A DNA stretch of 64,000 bases from Anabas testudineus (GCF_900324465.2 NC_046618.1:3782001-3846000); one strand, 5' to 3'. Counted from the first letter of the stretch, positions 1-18,315 are shown. The notes: a model not told the origin generated them from the sequence alone. A program made the numbers and translations.

Positions 1-2980
1 TTTAAATAGAATAAGAGTGTGAACACACTGCTACTGGCTCAAAGAAAATGCTGCTTTCTAAAATAAGAAAAAGATAATAAAAAAAAAAAGAACTAACTAC
101 TTCTTAGAGCCTAAAGTCTTTTTGCTTGGTTTCCATCCTCTTTGTGAACAGTCAGATGTCATGAATGCACTTTGATCAGTGGAACTGTGTGGCCCACCAA
201 AAACCCAGGCAATATGCAGAAGTCCTCTTAAAATATCACAACTACAAACATGCTGATTGTGGCTTGTCATGACTTCGCTCCTAATTTAACTGCAGGTTGA
301 AAGGCTACACCATAGTGTGCAAGTAAATGTGATACTGCCAACTCCGGACTAAAGGGGCTTTAACTGAAGACAAAAATGTTTTTAAATTTCTATCTGGCTC
401 CGAACACCAACAGGTATTATAAGCACATCACCAAATTACCATCACTTACACCACGTTTAGATTTTACATTCAGTCCATCCTGAGCACTGGAAGGTGCACA
501 GACTGGGCCACCAACCTGCCCAGCATTCTTGCATACTGTTAAAGAACCTTTACTTTCAGCCTCCTGCTATTTTAATGCCAGCTCTGTGGCAGACGTGTAT
601 GTATGTGTGTATGTTCTGGTTTGACACTGTATGTGAGCTAAAATATAAACGACAGTATTTCTACCAGTGGTGCGTTGAATTTCTTGTTTGTCAGTGTGAA
701 GAGTGTGACTGGGTTTGATTATGTTCATGTAAATGTTGACTTTTCAGATAATTTGATGAGGAGGAGATAACAGGAATTACTTTGATAAGGAATGTGACTT
801 ATTGCACTGTAAACTTAATTTAAAACTCTAATTTATGGAAGAAATTCTGTTTTATATCATCCTCGGCCCAGTGTAGCTACAGTATTACCTACTACATTTG
901 TACAAGCAGGCGGGGTCATAGTCCTGACTTTAAATAAATTCCTCCCCATTTTTAAACTGTACTTACTGTATTTTCATTCAGCAGCGGCCAGGAAATGCTC
1001 AGCATCATTATTCAGTAGCTGCAGGAACAGCTCTGGGATTCTCATTGGCTTTTCACTAGAACCAGAAGAGGGATCTGCTTTGCTCATTCTGGGAAATGGT
1101 TAGTTAAGCAGTCAAACTATCTATGGAGTTCTTTATTTTCCCAGCTTTTATTGCAATTCCCCTCTGAGTTCAGGTTACAGGGCTAAGAGCATTTTTGAAA
1201 GCTTCCCCAGGGGTATTGAAAGCTTTTTTAACACAGAGACCCCCTGACTTCACGTGATTTTCATCTTCTCAGCGCTACAACATCTCGTCTTCTAGCGGGG
1301 TCGTGTAAAGACTATGACTCAACCTTAGGCTATTACAACTCACAGATTTATAGAGAAAATGCAGTAGCATTTGTAGCAAAAGATACTTACGTATGTTTTA
1401 TAAATGAAGCTGCAGAAAACAGTGGTTTGATGGAGTTTAAAACAGAACTACTACATTTTACGGGTAGACTAAAACACCAAATCAATCCTCATGGTGCTCC
1501 GTGTGTGGATGCCAACACATTATCAGTGTTGTGTTTACAGCTTGTTTTTGCTGCTTCCAAGAGGCCAAAAGCTCCACGACAGCTCAGTGTTTCATGTAGT
1601 GCTGTAATGTGTGGTATGTATACACTACACTGTATATACTGATTTACTAATTCTGAAGAGTTTTGCTGGTATTGAAATCTAAAAAGGTCGCACTTCAAGC
1701 AATATGTGTTTAAAAAAAAAAGCTTAATTTGTTAAACAATAGCAGTTTCTGGCATTTTGGATTTGAAAGTTTATCTATATTTATGCTGCACTGATGTGAT
1801 GTCGGCAGAATGGGACGGATGGAAATGACTGAGGAACGTTCCCACTTAAACATTATTACCGTCATGGAGGATTTATGGCAGGACTGTTGCATCATGCTGC
1901 GTTAGTTTTACGTACCTGTTCCTATACTACCAACTGATTGGCTGTAGCTAAAGACTGCATTATAGTGATCAACAAATTGTACTAATTAATAATAATAATA
2001 TACTGAACATATATAAAAAAAATTGTTCTTCAGCTTCTGCAAATTCTTATTATTAGTGATGTATGATTTAAATGAATATGTGTTAAAGACACAGGAAGTT
2101 TCACCATGAACGAGTTTTTCAAACTACAACAAGCAGAGTTTCTGAAAGGACAACACACACACACACACATGGGGAGGTTTACTAGTTAAACAAATCCACA
2201 GCGGTTCATTCACTTAACTTCTAAACTGAAACTCATGTTAAGAAAGTTGATCAAACTTCTAGTAACTGTGTGAACTTATTATATATTAACACAAATAATT
2301 GTTGTTCAACAGCATTTGTGTGTGATGTTTTACAGCGTGTCTGTGGTTTGTTAACTGTATTGACTAACACTTCACTGCATTCACACGGTCTTTCTTATTG
2401 AATATGTTACACAACAATATAAAAAATCTTCCTGTTGAGTGTGTGGACCTGATGAACAGCAGTGGTCCAGTGATGAACCTCAAGGCACTTGTCGTTCAGC
2501 AGTTTTTACAATTACAATACACACTGGTTTATTATGCGTGGCCTGTCAGTTCTTCCGTTTTACAGCTGTTAAGAAAACTGTCAAACCACAACGACGAGCG
2601 GGACAGAAAGATCAGAGGAGCAGGCCCACGGAGGAGTGGTTCTGCCAGATTAAATTGTCTGATTTCCTTAGACCATTTCCTGTAGAAGCTGTATCTACGC
2701 ACACAATCAGTTTTCTGAAGGTGTATTATTGGTAGATGGGTGTTGTCTGTTTTACTACTCAGCCGTTCCTCAATGAACAGAAATAATGGACACTATGAAA
2801 CAAAACATGGTTTGGTCTCATTTGGTGTAATCTCACAGAAATCAATCAACTTTATTACAAACTGCTTTAACCACAAATGCTTTGAAGCAGTGGTCTTCTC
2901 AAAATGTTACAGATGAACATCACTGAGGAAAATGACTGTGAAGTAAAAGTCCTGTCTGCATTTAAAGTACATGCAAATAT
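1..2980. other. Intergenic, no recognisable gene
   Basis: No open frame here resembles a known protein, and none is flanked by convincing splice sites. The stretch is AT-rich. An AATAAA hexamer near 932 on the + strand would fit the 3' UTR of a gene lying to the left of the window, but no coding sequence is visible to prove it. A short (CA)n run lies near 2152-2169. The open frames near 2398-2735 are short, mutually overlapping and unrecognised. Confidence 0.5.
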
Positions 2981-2984
2981 ATAC

Positions 2985-3195
2985 GGTGGTGTGAAAAAGT
3001 GTTGGCCCCCTCTTGATTTCTTAGTGTTTTGCACGTTTGTCACACTTTAATGTTGCAGATCAACAAACAAATTTAAATATTAGTCAAAGATAACAACAAG
3101 TAAACACAACATGTAGTTTTTAAATGAAGGTTTTTATTATTAAGGGAAAACAAAATTCAAAACTACATGGCCCTGTGTGAAAAAGTGTTCAACTC
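2985..3195. mobile_element. Tc1/mariner-like transposon end fragment
   Basis: The segment begins with GGTGTGAAAAAGTGTT followed by a run of C and carries a second copy of the GTGTGAAAAAGTGTT phrase at its right end, the signature of the terminal region of a common fish Tc1/mariner-like family (recognised from memory). Only the terminal region is present; no transposase frame remains. Confidence 0.55.
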
Positions 3196-3479
3196 CACTG
3201 TAAGTCACTAAAAAATAATTTCACTGTGCACGTACAGGACCCCGTAGGTGTGAGTGTTTGTGACACCATTTGTTTGAGTGAGGAGAGGTCCCTGTACCCA
3301 ACAGTGTCTCTGCCCATTAATAAAGCACAGACAGGTTCATTTATCAGGCGTTGCTGATATCAGTCCTGTATTTCTTCTCAGTGGGACACATACGTTTTGT
3401 CATGCCTTTCAGTTCATAAGTAATTAGTTCATAGGTAATGAGGCAGCTAAAAAGTATTTTGGTATTGTTCTAGAAATTA

Positions 3480-4035
3480 GTCAGAGTGAGAGTGGTGTAT
3501 TTTAGTGGAGCTTTGTTAATATAATTAGTTGCAGAGTGAGCGCTCTTCCCACTCTCTGTTCAATAACATATCTTGACGTATTTTCGCCATCGGTGCACTA
3601 AACTAGTTTCGACGGTAAAGCGAAGTAGTTCATGCAAAAAAAAGCACATTCAGCATGGGAATGTGCTTTTTACGTTTGTGCCTCGGAAAACCTTTGTCTT
3701 TGTAAGTATGCATATGTTTATTGTCATTAGAAGTATGTTGCTTACCTGTTGCATGTGGTAGGTTGCGTGTGCGTGTTATTGTAATTAGCTTAATTTACGT
3801 CAAGCTAGCGTGTGCGAGTGTAACATGCGAAATGAGTAATGATGTGTATTATTGTTAATTTATTTTCTTTCTGTTTTATTTCAGTTACAAAAATATAATG
3901 TAAAGATAGGATAACGTGTATTTAAGAGCAATGTACCGCTCCATACACAACTCCAGTAAAGACGAGAAGAGCAAGCCTTGTTTGGAGTCTCCTACTTTTT
4001 GTTAGCTGGCTGTCTAGATACACCAAGTCACGTGT
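3480..4035 (+). mobile_element. Possible solo LTR (weak)
   Basis: The stretch has an LTR-like order on the + strand: a TATA-like phrase near 3919, then a short R-like segment with an AGTAAAGA phrase and a T-rich, leader-like end near 3990. No flanking duplication or internal retroelement region was found, so ends and family are unknown. It could equally be unique intergenic DNA. Confidence 0.2.
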
Positions 4036-4964
4036 TGTGAGGACAGCACACGTTTGTTTTTAAAGTAACAGATTACTTATTTACTGTGTGGCTGACTTTT
4101 TATATCCCTACCAATTAGTGAGGAACTGGTTTGTGAGAACTGTGGTTCAGTATCTGGTACAAATACATGTCAGGAATGTCTCAAACTACAGTATGTGCTT
4201 TTCGGCCTTTGTTTTTCCACATTGTCATCTGTGTCAAATTGTATTTGCAAAAATCTGCAATACCAGTGCAGTGTGCAGCAGTGAAGCAGTAGCTCCACTG
4301 TGTGACCAGTAAGGGTATGAAAACCCAAACGTTTAGACCTCTGGCTAAAGATTAGTGCATGTAACACTGATAAAAGGAGCAGCAGCTGTATGGTATGAAG
4401 CCAGACAGGAGCCATATGTCACTTTAAAGACTAAAGTGTAAATGAAAAGAAAGACTTTGAAACACTTCTTTAAAATGATTTAAAACGTTTTTAGATTCAG
4501 ATTGTTTTTTTTCAGGTCTTGTGGGAATTTTATGATTCACAGTTTTCTACATAATATATTTAAGTGCTCAGGGTAGACACAATGAACAATTTGTAGAACT
4601 TTCTTTACATCAAAAACAGCTAAAGACCAATCAATAATCTCTCATGGTTCAGTTTGACAATCACAGTTTTCACTTCTCTCTTATTTCTAAGAATTGCATT
4701 TAGTTATTATAGTTAGTAGTTATAAAAATCCAATATTGGGAGGTACACACCAGTGAAACTAAATTTTTTTAAAAGGTCAGTTAATCTGCAGCTGGTCAGT
4801 TAATGACTGACTTTAACAAACCACGGCTGGAGGATTTTGTTGCGTCAGACTTCGTGAACGCACCAAAGAATTACTATGCAACGAGTGACAGAGATAAAAC
4901 ATGCAAACAGACAGTGACCTGCACAGACTGAGCTGATCTGAACTGCTGCTGTGAACCTGCAGAA

Positions 4965-7917
<2,953 letters not shown>

Positions 7918-8589
7918 AAAGTGTTCCACATATGCAGCATACTGGACATGTACATCCTAATCTGCTTCAGTATAAAACTAACAACACTCTGTTCTTTGTC
8001 TTATTTGGCATTTTGTTGTGTGTCATTGTGACATTATTCAAACTCATAAAACTCAAATCCGAACCATCCTTATGTAGGTTCAGCTGATGAAATTTCATTT
8101 CATCAACCTGGCCTCAAAGCATCACCATCTAAATGTACAGCAGCATAAATACAGGGACGTCAACATGACTTACAGTAAGCCACTAGTAGTAGTGCAGTAG
8201 TCTCCCTTTAAAGTCAAACCTGCAGCAGTGCACCCCGCCTCAGGTAGTCTGGATAAAATAAGTGAAGTATGATTCTTTTTCCTGCATGAACAGATGTAAT
8301 AATGTTATTTTTGATTTTGTTTAAGTTAAGTTTAATCCCCATGGGAAAATTTATTTGAGTCACCAGTTCAGGGTTTAGTGTCTTGTCCAACCTGTGGTTC
8401 ATGGATGATTGTTCAACCAAGTGTGCAGCAGCTGCTATTATACATTACAAACTATTTTATGCTCTCATTTTATATACAATATGAAAATCCTTAGGAAACA
8501 GCCCTGTTCACTTACTAAGGGCAGGACCCAGCCTCATTATATATTAACGACCAAACAAAAAGACAAAGACAGATTCTGTGTTCAAATCC
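7918..8589. other. Spacer between convergent upb1 and gucd1
   Basis: This holds the 3' UTR of upb1 and the end of the gucd1 transcription unit. No canonical AATAAA was found for upb1 on the + strand; a weak ATAAAA lies near 7973. No other gene is visible. Confidence 0.5.
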
Positions 8590-9713
8590 TTTATTCACAA
8601 CAGATACTAAATGCAACTCTATGTTTAATAAAAAATAAAGTTTACAGTTTGTTTTTTCCCAAAAGCGCAACAGGGAAGAATTCACTTTTCATAGTCAGAA
8701 AATCTATTTCATGGTAAAATCCTTTAAATAACATATAATCATGTCTGATATGAAAATGTAGTGCAAAATGTTATACACAACATCAAAATTATAAAATAAA
8801 ACTTAGTGACAATCAGGAAATTACCAAATCTTTCTCTCTCTATTTTCAACAGAAAACATGATTGAGTCAAAATGGCGCCTTTTGTTCTGCCAAATGATCA
8901 ACAACACAACAATCTGTGGTTTTTTCTATCCATCTACTACCATCTACCATGTTCTTCTGAAGGCAGACTGAGCTCCACACACCCTGTGGAGTATTGCATT
9001 GAACTAGTTCAGTAATTTAATATGTATGTCACACTTGAGGGTGTTAATTACCTGAGACTCTCAACTTAACACCATTACTTCCTGTATTCCCTGTTAATAG
9101 AATAATCTGAAGAAAAAGTGACCAAGATGTGAGTTTAGAAGGCAGGTGGAGGTGAGGCCTGGGGTTACACTAGAGCTGCACATTAACACTGAACAGAACA
9201 ATTAATATACAAAACGTTGTCAGCATCAGCAGCCCTGAATCATGTGCACAATATATCCTGACAATTCCTATTCTAGGTCATAATTCCCAAATTTTATCCA
9301 TTGCAGTCTTACAAGTCTAAAATCCACAGCTCACACACAGTTCAACAGATCCAACCTAGGAGTAGCCGCAGTCATTAAAATTCAACAAAGACACAAAGTT
9401 CATTTTAACTATCTTATGTTGAAAATGGAAATAATAAAATAAACAATTCTGTTTAGACCGATGAACGTTTCAGCTGTCAATCCTACACAGGTCAAGTAGT
9501 ATCAGCTGTACAAGAGGGAAGAAGAGCAGTGGTTCCACAGCAAGTGTTTGTCATGTGAGCAGTCGGGCTTATTAGCACTGTAGAGGACAGCCCAGAGGTT
9601 CTGCAACAGCTGACATTAGTCCAGGATGGGAAACTTGTAGCATCATGATGCCACTATAATAATGAACTGAGGAAGAGAGATTCCCAAATCATCACCCCCA
9701 TCATCACCGTCCA
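8590..9713 (-). other. gucd1: gucd1 3' UTR with poly(A) signal
   Basis: Downstream of the gucd1 stop on the - strand the sequence is AT-rich and non-coding, and an AATAAA hexamer on the - strand lies at 8590-8595. This gives a 3' UTR of about 1.1 kb. No open frame of interest is present. Confidence 0.6.
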
Positions 9714-11153
<1,440 letters not shown>

Positions 11154-12538
11154 TCTGTTGTCTTCTTTCTCAGAATAGCGCTCAACCAGCTAACTCTAGA
11201 CAAGCTGCTCAGTCTAGTTTATACCATTTAAGCCGAGGTTGTTTCCTCATCGATGCTAACTAGACAAACCAGTTTCCCAGCTGCAGGTCGAGCTAACGGT
11301 GTTGACTTGTCTGTTGGCTGCTTCACTGCTGACACAGCGAGACTAGCTCTTCAGCGCACCTCACTGCTAAACACTGGTTACTTCACTAAACAAATAAGGC
11401 AAAAAAAGTGTTATCTTCTAAAGCGCTCCTTTTCCTCACACCTCTGTTGTTTGCTAACTAGCGTTAGCTCACTAACAAGCTGTCTGTTCGTTTTCTTCTT
11501 CTTCTGGGGTTTTACGGCAGCTGACTTCCTTTATGTCTCATCACTGCCGCCTGTCGGTTTTACACAAACGTTGACGTTTGACTATCCACCATTGATCCTT
11601 CACTTCTCATTAAATCTACTTTCTTCTGAATTGAATGTAGCAGTTTTGTTGCACTACTCCAATCTTATGCTTTTCCACTCTGAATATACCAAACTAATGA
11701 TGATTTCTATTGCTGCTTTTTTTACTGATAAACTGGAGGTTTATGGATGTAGTGAGAGAGGACATGGAGTTAAATGGAGGCAGAGGATTCGCTGTGACCC
11801 CTGAATGGGAAAAGAAGAAGATTTCTTATGTTTTACTACTTTATTTACCAGGGTTTGCAGGGATGTCTAAGTGTGATGATTTCCCTCTGGTTAGCTATTA
11901 ATGAATTGGTGAACAATATTTCCTATAATAATTATTTAAGCTAATCCTGATGGTTGCTGGCTATACCTCTTTAATGCAGACATGGAGTCACTAGTTAGTA
12001 TTTTTTTTGTTCAACTAATTCAACCAGTTCCATCCAGGTAGGTCTCACAAGCTTCCCACATCTATGTGTATGCTTGCTATTGTTTATCATAATGGAACAT
12101 AGGGTGGGACTTGAACACTTCCCTGAGGTGTTCCATTTTACACAATATGCTTATTTGATATTTCTGATCCTTTTGACTTGGATAGTTCTTACACTTAGGA
12201 AGTCCAAAATGCAACTGAGCATTTTGCCTCAGACTCCATTTGTATGTAATTTACTCATCAATCTATCTTTATAGCATGCCATGCACATTTTCCATATCAG
12301 GAAAACATTGCAGCTACTGTATCTTCATTCACTTGTGCTTCCCTTATCTTATCCTCTTGACACAGCATAGGATCCATTGTGCCCCATTGTGCTAAACTCC
12401 ATACTACTGCTGTCACAGTCTGTCTCCATGCCTGCCATCCTGACAGTTTGTAAGGGACTGGGCACAGATACTGTTAAGGTTTAAGGTTTTGCTGTCACAG
12501 AGAAACACAAAGACCTGACCTGACTTGATAGATGTAGA
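11154..12538. other. Intergenic, gucd1 upstream / P2X downstream
   Basis: This stretch holds the gucd1 promoter side and the spacer after the first P2X gene. A 183-codon open frame on + at 11253-11804 is T-rich, has no recognisable domain and is not supported by splice or homology signals, so it is not called. A - strand AATAAA at 12539-12544 probably ends the P2X copy A transcript. Confidence 0.5.
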
Positions 12539-12669
12539 TTTATTTCATAGTCAATCTTTACATGCACACACTTAATCTATCTTACTGAAGAACTAGAATG
12601 ATGGTAAAGACTATTTCTGGAGCAGGTTGAGATGACTGCAGAAAAATATCTCCATGTTGAAGTGACACG

Positions 12670-15600
12670 TTACTGAGTACCATAGGTGGTTTCCATTGAC
12701 ACCTGTAACATAACACAACATAAAACAATAAAAAGTGTATTATCTGTGGAGTAATGAGTGACAAACACAAAGTAATATGTTACTCAATAATACTGAAATG
12801 ATGGTAAATGTGAAACTGAAACTTTAGTTGCTTACTGATTCAGTGTCGTCATCGTTCAAATGTGTGATTTTATTTTTTTTGTAAAGATCTTTTTTACTCG
12901 AGCATGTCAACAGAATCCAGTCACACACTTTGGGAGCCTGAAGGAAAACACATATCACAGTCACATCTGGGTGCTATCATCTTTTCCAAATAAGTGCTTT
13001 CAATCATATTGTCAGACTTAATGTCTACTCACCAATCCAAGAATTGTTAACGCTGCACCTAAATTAATAATAGTTGGTACAATTCCAAATTTACCTCCCT
13101 GTAAGATAAAAGTAAGAACTTAAACTAGTATCAGTGCAAAGTGAGCACACACACTTTGAGGAAGCCATTGAAATTACAAGAGATTACAAGACTGATCTAA
13201 GCCTCACAGTGCCAAACACAATGATGTCGAATCGGATCCCGTATGCTTTGATCAAGGTTCTGCTTTCCTGTCCATCTGGAGTCTGGTAGTATTTGGCAAA
13301 CCTAAAGGAAACATTAGTTATATCAGTGTTTTCACATGGAGCCATTCATAACTAACTGTGACTGTGTCAATCATTGTACCTGAAGTTGTATCCAGGAGCC
13401 ACATTGTTGACAGGGTTTTTGCTGTCCAGCCTACGGAAGCTGTACTTGGGGAAACATCTGTGTGCCCCCCAGTCCAGATCACAGCTCCAGTCAATGAAAA
13501 TACCCAGGATGCCACCCTTCATAAACATGCACAAAGTTGAATCATTTGAACATGATGTAACTGTGTATAACTGCAGACAGACTAATATGACACTTTAATC
13601 ACTTGTAAAAAATAGAAGAGAAAGCTTGTTATATTTAATTTTAGATGTACTTTCACAGCCATGTCTTGAAAGTCCTCTCCAGCCTCCGAAGCAATGTTTT
13701 TGAGGCGGAATATGGGGCAGTAGGGGTCTGTAGAACGATTGAATTCACACTTCTTCAGGTATGAAGAGTTAATATGTGGCAGTATGCTTCTTCTGAAAGT
13801 GGAAGGAAGACACACACACGTGATGTAATATCACCTGTGCTGCACTGATAAGTAACCTCTGCCTCCTGGATTTCTGTTGTCCTCAAATACAGTAGACTGA
13901 CCTGTTAACTTTGAACTTTGGGTATGTTATGCTGTTTTTAATCAGCACAGTGAAGTCTGCTGCTGCATTCAGGAGTGCAGGTCTGTACGGCAGAAAATCA
14001 GCATTGTGAAATTTCAGAGTGAAATGTTTCAGAGTGTATTTCAACTTGTAAAGAGGAACTTTAACACAGAGTAAAATGTTGTTCAGTGTTGGAGTTATTT
14101 GACAGAGTTGATCACACCAGAGTTAGCTCAAATCCTATAGATATGTAACTATACAGTTTCAAGAAAAAGTATATGAACCTTTTGGAATTGTAATAGTTTT
14201 CTTTATTAATTTGTCATAAAACATGATCAGATCTTCATCTAAGTCAAGATTATTGAGAAATATAATGTTCCCAAAGTAATAACACAAAAAAATTCAGATT
14301 TTATTACTATTGTCACAGTGCAAGTGGAAAAAGTATGTGAACCCTTTACATAATAAAAAAGGTAATCGGAGTCAGGTTTTAGCATAAGTTAAGAAATTTA
14401 GTTTGAAGGTGTCGCCTAGAGCTACTTTGACTGACAAAAACTACACTAACTTTTCGAATTTGCTTGGCACAAGACAAATATGCTTATATGAGCCATGCCT
14501 CACCAAGAAGAGGGTGGTTGGGGGCCAACTGGTTATTAATTCCAAGGCTTCACATAGTTTTTCCACTATCACTATCGGGTGTCTATGGTTGTTCTCAATA
14601 AAGACCTGAATGAAGCAATGAAAGATCTGAACATTTTTATGTTATCATTTTAGTCATAATATATTTGCTTATATACTATAAGGTAGTTCTATCTCATTCT
14701 AACTCTTAGAAAATGGTTGAATTAAGACTGGTAACTTTGCTACATACATGTTTGCAGTGCATTTTTACAATATACTACTTGTAAATACTATAATACTCCA
14801 TGTATTCTTACTTAGGCAGCTTGGTATGTTCCTCAAGTGGACACCATGAGAGTACTTCACAGGTCTGGACAGTTGCAGAGTAGTTCACACACAGCCCTGT
14901 TTGTATACCTGGGTGTTAAAACAAACAATAGCTGTTGGTTGAACAGTATTACACAACTTTACACGACTTCTTTTAATACTTAAAGCTGAAGTCCTACCAC
15001 TGCCTCGAGGATCATTGTGTCCCTCGAAGCAGTTATGATTATCCACGCAAGTTGTTGATGGACTTGGAAGCTGCAGGAGAAATGTAACCTGTCAGAACAT
15101 TAATCAGCATCTGAATCTAATCTAATCATCAGGATTACTGCACCAGTTACAGTCCACGTGATTGTGATCTATTGACCACTAGGCCACCTGGGTAACTTTT
15201 GTGATAAGCTTGACATGCTGCTTTTCCATGTCTCTGCAGATGGGGGGGACTTGTTCATCCACCTGGACAGATCTCAGGCTGATGACATCCTGGCACTTCT
15301 GAACACGTTTGACCTGAGATTGGTCACTACTGCCCACATCCCACAGCACTGGCAACCAACTGGACCTCATTCTGACCTTGAACTGCACCACGGAAAACAC
15401 CTTAATCGCTCCTCTACATGTATCAGATCACATCATTCAGCTCACTGTCTGTCTCTCCAGACTTTCACAAAATCCCACCCCACTTGTACCTTTCAGCTGG
15501 AATCTCAGGACTCTCAATCCTGAGCAGTTCCTTCCCTGATCTCTGCTACCCTATGCCCAAACACAGATCCTCTCTACCCTTGACACAGACACAGTCTCTG

Positions 15601-17761
15601 ACAGATTCAAACTTAGCAACACCACTGACACTGGGAAGGTGTTCTCAACTTTCAAAACACTCCCTACCCCCTCTACCTCCTTCCTCTTTCTGCTTGGATG
15701 AGAGAGAGGCATCTTCAACTCAATCCTTCAAGACAGAAGTTCTAGTCTTCCAAGTCAAACCTTTAATAAAACACAATATTAGCATCAACATTGGGGCTTC
15801 AATGACTCTTCCCACTAATTCTGCCAGAAATCTGAGGTTGTCATTAGTGGCTACCTGACCTTTACTAACCACATCTTGTCTGTCTCAAGGGCATGCATAT
15901 TTGATCTTTTCAGCATCAGAAAGATCAGACCCTACCTTTCTGAGTATGCAACCCAAGTCATTGTGCAACCTTTGGTCATATCTCGTCTCGACTACTGCAA
16001 TGCTCTGCAGACAGGGCTACCAGCACGCACCATCAAACTATTCCAGATGGTCCAAAATGCTGCAGCACGTCTTAGTTTTTAGTTTTGAAGCCAAAAAGGA
16101 CACGTTACACCACTGTTCAAAGCTCTGACCCTTACTTGCACAGTGGTCAACTCATAAGCACATGCCTACCTGAACTCCCTCATCCAGGTCTTCAATTCCT
16201 CCTGCCCACTGAGCTCTGCCAACAACTAAATATAAATGTAAAGGTAATGTAAAGGGCATGTATGTGAAGGTTGGCTGTATCTGAAAAGTTATCTGCCTGA
16301 GTCTAACAGATAGCAGGAAAATTACATGTGCATTTCGTTAACAATGGCTTTGTCCCTATCAGTACGCAATGCAAAACTATGCAAATAGCAAATGCCCTAG
16401 AATTCGTAAAGCTAAATGGATCACAGCGATAATAAATATTTTTAATTATAGCCGAGTTATGACCACTTGACGTATTAACATACCTGCAATCATTTATCAA
16501 ACCTCAACACTAATAGTTCACAGCCATGATAGTACTCAGTTATTTAGCAGAACTTTTAACAAATTCTAAAATTACTATACTGACATGCTGACATAGTGAT
16601 GCTTATGCCATGTTAGCATGTTAGCCTTTTCCAAATAGCACAGCAGAGGCTGAAGTCATTAGTTTGCAGGCGTTTGATTATAACCCAAATTAGGAAAAGT
16701 AAGTTGATTACTCTAAATGGAAAGTCAGTGGATTACAAAAGTTAAGATACGTTCTGCACATAAGTTTCTGAAACTACAACAAATAGTTGTCAAGCCTTTC
16801 ACTCAAAACCAAAAATGTCAACTTTCAGTGGTGAAAGACAAAAGTTAAGCCTTTTTATCTGGGCACATTTTCTCTTTCTGTTTTCTATTTTTTGTTTTGT
16901 ACTATTGGATGGACACAAGCAAATCAAGATGTGCTATAGAAACCAGTTAATGACATTTTTAAAAAAAAAACTGAAATATTAACACAACGATAGACACTCT
17001 AGTCAATGATGAAGATAATATTTTTCCCAAAAACCTGAATTATAAATTCACCTAAACTCTACTGTCAAGTTGTGAATCATTATTTAGCCACAATTATATT
17101 AAGATTATTAAAAGTATGTTGTAGGAATGTACAGAGACAGTGCCTCACCTCAGGACACCGTGACTGAGTTTGTTTCGGAGTCATAATCACATTTGTCAAC
17201 ACATAGAAAGAGTTTTCACCCTGTTAGACAGAAGAGCAACACAAAGATCACAAATGCAGTGAAAGAGTCAATGAGCTGTAAACAGCTGTAAAACTAACTG
17301 TGTAGATCAACAATTGTCATGTTTAAAGACCTGAGGGGGGATCACATAATCAGCCACGTCCCATAAACGGGGCTCCATGTAAGATGTGTTGGTGTAGGCA
17401 AAACCTTTGACTTTGGTGGTTACACTGCTGATGACAGAGTCTCGCTCCTGGTAAGCCTTTCGCACCACACACACATATCTGCAGAATCACAGCAGTATTA
17501 CTGTAATTTAACAGTGACATCATAACAAATAACAAAGCAGCACATTACAACATCATGTTATCACTACTTTAGCTGTAGATCCACATTTAATCAAAGTATG
17601 TTAAGTATTTCTTTCACTACTTACCCCACCACATACAGCAACACCACGAACTGGACCAGTCTGAACATACATCCTATCTTTGTGCTTTGAATAACCAGTG
17701 TTTTTGGTGTTTCATAATCATACGTACAACACAAGCAGCCAAACCTTGCAGACTTGCTCAT
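12670..17761 (-). CDS. P2X purinoceptor, copy A
   Basis: P2X receptors are ATP-gated trimeric cation channels of the plasma membrane. Twelve exons: 17625-17761, 17331-17478, 17149-17220, 14998-15070, 14812-14908, 13902-13982, 13651-13792, 13380-13516, 13208-13301, 13033-13098, 12836-12937 and 12670-12702; total 1182 nt, 393 residues, with the family's usual exon sizes. Seen: cytosolic start MSKSARFGC, first membrane helix ending LLYVVG, ATP-site lysines in [14 protein letters not shown] in the cysteine-rich head, NFR in GYNFRFAKYY, the distal Lys in [11 protein letters not shown], and a second helix near [13 protein letters not shown]. It is closest by eye to P2X4/P2X5; given the upb1-gucd1 neighbourhood it could be P2X6- or P2X8-type, so no symbol is given. 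A LINE and a Tc1-like piece lie in its introns. Confidence 0.92.
14152..14625. mobile_element. Tc1-like non-autonomous remnant in P2X-A intron 5
   Basis: The left part carries AAAAAGTATATGAACC and further on AAAAAGTATGTGAACCC, phrases typical of the terminal regions of a fish Tc1-like family, together with CAGATCTTCATCTAAGTCA. The interior is a short deleted remnant without transposase. The same intron in P2X copy B is only about 106 bp (20594-20699), so this piece entered copy A after the gene duplicated. Confidence 0.65.
15164..16294 (+). mobile_element. CR1/L2-type LINE fragment in P2X-A intron 3
   Basis: On the + strand, the left part encodes the end of a LINE endonuclease domain ([18 protein letters not shown], followed in another frame by a QLDLILT-like phrase). 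The right part encodes the end of the reverse transcriptase region ([18 protein letters not shown], then VQNAAARL), typical of fish CR1/L2/Rex1-like elements. The middle, including the catalytic core of the reverse transcriptase, is missing and the frames are broken, so it is a dead internally deleted copy. Its borders are set by comparison with P2X copy B, whose intron (20958-22279) is continuous across the site. Confidence 0.8.
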
Positions 17762-18315
17762 AGCTGCAGCAAACACCGGAGACAGACAGTGTAATAATGA
17801 TGCATGGATGTAGCTTCTCTTTATCACATCATTGTATTCAAATCACATTGCCTACAAGGACACGTAATCGTGTGGTGTACTATAGACACAAAGTATCTTT
17901 GAGCAAACCCTACATTTATATTATAACACATAAATTATTCAAATTAATAACCTAAATTGTGTTAATAGATGAATTTATCACCTGTTATAAATGCGGCTGT
18001 GCCTCAAGTGTACAGCAGAACATTGCTGAACGAGTAGCAATGTGGTAAATATGACATGAGAAGCATGGGTTGAACTTACAGATACACAGTTAGCTAAATA
18101 AAGAAGGCAACCAAAGTCCAATCAAAATCAAACAAGCTTAATTAGCAAACAGTCAAAGTCAGTCAACTGGATACAACAGGGCTTCAAACTTGTGCTGCGT
18201 TGATCTCAGTGATGGCGTTGTCAGGTTAGGTCCAGGAGCTCACCTAAAGTTAAAGTTGTGCTGCCACCAAACAACGCAGAATACTCATATTTAAAGAATC
18301 AAGATAGATGTTGAT

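Noticed and set aside
2398-2735. Two overlapping open frames on +
   Set aside because: Short, in competing frames, with no recognised motif; the basic segment near the end is not enough to call a gene.
11253-11804. 183-codon open frame on + between gucd1 and P2X-A
   Set aside because: T-rich composition, no known domain, no splice or promoter support; probably chance in promoter-side DNA.
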